Shown: piece after piece, positions 61,915 through 64,000 of the stretch
Position numbering within the stretch: position 1 is the stretch's first letter
Layout: each line of letters opens with the position of its first letter
Origin: JBFHIZ01 sp963666475
GTDB taxonomy: Bacteria; Bacillota; Clostridia; Lachnospirales; Lachnospiraceae
Assembly: GCA_963666475.2 (NCBI GenBank)
Contig: OY762821.2
Coordinates: forward strand, 744,001 to 808,000
Length of the DNA: 64,000 bases
Direction: 5' to 3'
Program-made: the position numbers and the translations under genes
Notes under the pieces: generated by a model
Database searches by the model: none
What the model was told of the DNA's origin: nothing
What the model saw: the letters and a program-made list of their open reading frames with translations, nothing else

Positions 61915-63624
61915 TTATTGCAGAGCAGCATATCCTTCTTCACCAGTACGAACTTTTACTACATTTTCAACGTTATAAACAAAGATCTTACCATCTCCAA
62001 TGTGTCCTGTGTAAAGAACTTTTTTAGCTACTTCGATAACTTGGCTAACTGGTACTTTACTGATAACAACTTCAACTTGGATTTTTGGAAGTAAGCTTGG
62101 TTCAATTTCGACTCCACGATAATATTCAGGAGCACCTTTCTGTAACCCACAACCCATAACATGAGTAACAGTAATTCCGTTGATTCCAATATTGAGAAGA
62201 GCATTTTTGAGTGGTTCCAACATATGCTCTTTACAAACGATTTCTACTTTTGATAATTTGTGTCCATCAGCACCTACAGGAGCTTCATATGTAGGAACAC
62301 CTTTTACTTCAACTGCTTCAGCAACTGGTACTGAACCTGTTACAGCAGTTACTTCTGTATCGCCATGAGCGAATACTGGAACTGCAACTGAGAAGTCTGG
62401 GTAAGCACTTGGAAGACCATGTTCCATGTGATCAAGACCAACGATTTCTTCTTCTTTATCAACTCTCAATCCGAAGATTGCTTTAATTAATGCAAATACA
62501 GGAACCATAGTAACGATTGTCCATAATACAACTGCAGCAGCACCTAATGCCTGAACACCTAACTGGTGAACTCCGCCGCCGTAGAATAATCCTCCATCAG
62601 TAGAGAAAAGACCAACAGCAAGAACTCCCCAAACACCGTTAACACCGTGAACACCAACAGCTCCAACAGGATCATCGATGTGTAATTTAATATCAAGAGT
62701 TTCAACAGCAACAACAACAAGGATACCAGCAACAACACCTACGATCATAGATCCTAATCCGTCAAGGTTTGCACATCCAGCTGTGATAGCAACAAGACCA
62801 GCAAGTGAAGCGTTGAGTGACATAGAAACGTCTGGTTTACCATCTTTTAACCAAGTAAAGATCATTGTAGTAACAGTAGCAGCAGCAGGAGCCATAGTGG
62901 TTGTTAAGAAGATAGAACCCATCTGCTCAAGACTTCCAGCAGCAGCACCGTTGAATCCGTACCATCCAAACCAAAGGATGAATACTCCAAGAGCACCGAT
63001 TACTAAGTTATGTCCTGGGATAGCGTTTACTTTTACAACTTTACCGTTTTTATCATGTGTGTATTTTCCAAGACGAGGTCCTAAGAAGATAGCACCGATT
63101 AATGCAGCAACACCACCAACAGCGTGGATCGCGCCTGAACCAGCGAAATCAATGAATCCCATCTGAGCTAACCAGCCGTTACCATTCCAGATCCAACCAG
63201 CTTCGATTGGATATACGATACCACTGATTACAGCACTGTACATACAGTATGATAAGAATTTTGTACGTTCAGCCATTGCTCCGGATACGATTGTAGCTGT
63301 CGTAGCACAGAATACAAGGTTGAATACAAAGCTTGAAGTATCAAAGTTTGCATAATCTGAAAATACTGAAAGATTTGGAATACCAATGATTCCAAAAGCG
63401 TAGTCCTCAGCCATCATAATGGTGAAACCGAGAAGGATGAACATAACAGATCCGATACAGAAGTCCATTAAGTTCTTCATAATAATGTTACCTGCATTCT
63501 TTGCACGTGTGAATCCTGCTTCGACCATAGCAAAACCAGCCTGCATAAAGAATACGAGAGCGGCTCCGATGAGGAACCAGACGCTGAGCGTAGCGCCAGT
63601 AGCGATTTGAGTAATGTTTTCCAT
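61915..63624 (-). CDS. Ammonium transporter fused to a PII domain (Amt-GlnK)
   Basis: The 569-residue protein has, in residues 1 to about 405, Amt with 11 membrane segments (QAGFAMVEAGFTRAKN, GHNLVIGALGVFILWFGWYG, HGVNGVWGVLA). About 50 linker residues follow. Residues about 455-569 are a PII domain with a T-loop (GAPEYYRGVEIE) and GDGKIFV. Normally GlnK is a separate protein that blocks Amt. Here the regulator is tethered, so ammonium uptake can respond directly to 2-oxoglutarate and ATP/ADP. Start ATG 63624 follows GGAGGG. Confidence 0.93.
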   Translation of the reverse strand: MENITQIATGATLSVWFLIGAALVFFMQAGFAMVEAGFTRAKNAGNIIMKNLMDFCIGSVMFILLGFTIMMAEDYAFGIIGIPNLSVFSDYANFDTSSFVFNLVFCATTATIVSGAMAERTKFLSYCMYSAVISGIVYPIEAGWIWNGNGWLAQMGFIDFAGSGAIHAVGGVAALIGAIFLGPRLGKYTHDKNGKVVKVNAIPGHNLVIGALGVFILWFGWYGFNGAAAGSLEQMGSIFLTTTMAPAAATVTTMIFTWLKDGKPDVSMSLNASLAGLVAITAGCANLDGLGSMIVGVVAGILVVVAVETLDIKLHIDDPVGAVGVHGVNGVWGVLAVGLFSTDGGLFYGGGVHQLGVQALGAAAVVLWTIVTMVPVFALIKAIFGLRVDKEEEIVGLDHMEHGLPSAYPDFSVAVPVFAHGDTEVTAVTGSVPVAEAVEVKGVPTYEAPVGADGHKLSKVEIVCKEHMLEPLKNALLNIGINGITVTHVMGCGLQKGAPEYYRGVEIEPSLLPKIQVEVVISKVPVSQVIEVAKKVLYTGHIGDGKIFVYNVENVVKVRTGEEGYAALQ

Positions 63625-63648
63625 AAATTTTCCCTCCTGAATTAAAAT

Positions 63649-63685
63649 AGACGTGTACCCTTAATATGATTAAGGATACACGTCT
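63649..63685. terminator. Hairpin between glutamine synthetase III and Amt-PII genes
   Basis: A 9-bp and a 7-bp stem separated by one mismatch (63649-63665 with 63669-63685, ATG loop). On the minus strand it ends in ATTTTAATT. It may terminate the synthetase transcript or reduce read-through into Amt-PII. Confidence 0.7.
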
Positions 63686-63724
63686 TTGTGTAATAAGTTC
63701 TATTAATATTATTTAATACATTGA

Positions 63725-64000
63725 TTATTCACTTATGCTGAATAAAAGTTCAGCGTAAGTTGGGAATGGCCAATGCTTACTACTTACGATCATCTCTAAC
63801 TCGTCGATTACTTCACGAAGTTCGAGCATTGATGCAAATACTTTTTCTCTGAATGAAACAGCCTGAGCCAATTCATCTTCGAGTTCTTTTGTTTCAGCAG
63901 TGATTTTTTCCAATGCAGCTAAACGAACTGCAACTGAATCAGCTAAAGTTGAAATTTTTGTAAGAAGTTCTGTTTCCATAGTACAAGGAATTGAACTAGA
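63725..64000 (-). CDS. glnN: Glutamine synthetase type III, C-terminal end (partial)
   Basis: The frame is open to the right edge and ends in HWPFPTYAELLFSISE, preceded by MLELREVIDELEMIVSSK. This is the conserved tail of GlnN-type glutamine synthetases of Clostridia, Bacteroides and cyanobacteria. Only 91 residues lie in the window, so the catalytic part is not seen. Its place upstream of Amt-PII fits a nitrogen-assimilation cluster. Confidence 0.85.
   Translation of the reverse strand, partial: SSSIPCTMETELLTKISTLADSVAVRLAALEKITAETKELEDELAQAVSFREKVFASMLELREVIDELEMIVSSKHWPFPTYAELLFSISE

Noticed and set aside
62678..63166. 162-codon frame opposite the Amt-PII gene.
   Set aside because: It is antisense to a well-supported conserved gene, rich in Pro/Thr/Ala from reversed codons, with no ribosome site.
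1..64000. CRISPR arrays, tRNA or rRNA genes.
   Set aside because: No regularly spaced repeats and no cloverleaf or rRNA segments were recognised by eye.

Overview
The window looks like low-GC Clostridia, most likely Lachnospiraceae. The evidence is AT-rich codons, AGGAGG-type ribosome sites, a Clostridium pasteurianum-type nitrogenase cluster, type III glutamine synthetase, and an accessory region with a Tn916-type integrase. Everything here was read by eye. Family names rest on motifs and gene order, not on database searches.

Layout. 1-3593: partial RelA/SpoT-domain gene, luxS-mtnN (activated methyl cycle), and a membrane GGDEF protein. 3594-19168: a co-directional nitrogen-fixation block, nifH-nifI1-nifI2-nifD-nifK-nifE-nifN:B-2Fe2S ferredoxin-nifV(omega)-nifV(alpha)-AnfO-like-unknown Cys-tail protein-modA-modB-modC. 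It encodes the Mo-nitrogenase, its PII-type switch, cofactor assembly, split homocitrate synthase, an electron carrier and molybdate uptake. 19174-31234: AraC regulator, chemoreceptor, then a response regulator/histidine kinase pair with two sugar-binding lipoproteins and a YtfR/YtfT/YjfF-like ABC importer. 31235-35442 (minus): an eight-gene Mrp/Mbh-type cation/proton antiporter. 36032-40996: MutS2-like protein, LuxR and MotA/ExbB-like membrane proteins, a decayed chemoreceptor, and an ArsP-type permease cut by an IS3-family element.

42180-55962 is an accessory region. Its core is an approximately 8-kb integrative element (44705-52705). Identical 27-bp direct repeats bound it, each spelling the 5' end of a low-molecular-weight protein tyrosine phosphatase gene. 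It carries RepA-like, DnaC-like, Xis and Tn916-type Int genes, plus AbiH and a PHP-nuclease/SMC-like ATPase with a 92-residue partner. Very AT-rich remnants on both sides hold TfoX, PUA-like, GrpB and nuclease-like genes on the left, and an AbiH/SIR2-like gene with a small membrane protein on the right. 55963-59336 is a visibly GC-richer regulator/ABC-transporter/kinase locus with a frameshifted permease. 59515-64000 holds a CDF transporter, an Old Yellow Enzyme-type oxidoreductase, an Amt-PII fusion and the C-terminus of glutamine synthetase III.

Most unusual: (1) modA appears circularly permuted. The second half of the molybdate-binding fold follows the signal peptide, and the first half comes at the C-terminus. 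(2) The defence-gene-bearing element sits in the start of a phosphatase gene. (3) A strong intrinsic-terminator hairpin lies in the nifH leader, and two hairpins lie between nifK and nifE. (4) NifN-NifB is a fusion that keeps a ribosome site and ATG at the NifB boundary. (5) An unrecognised nif-linked protein ends in a CX4CX2CX2C tail.
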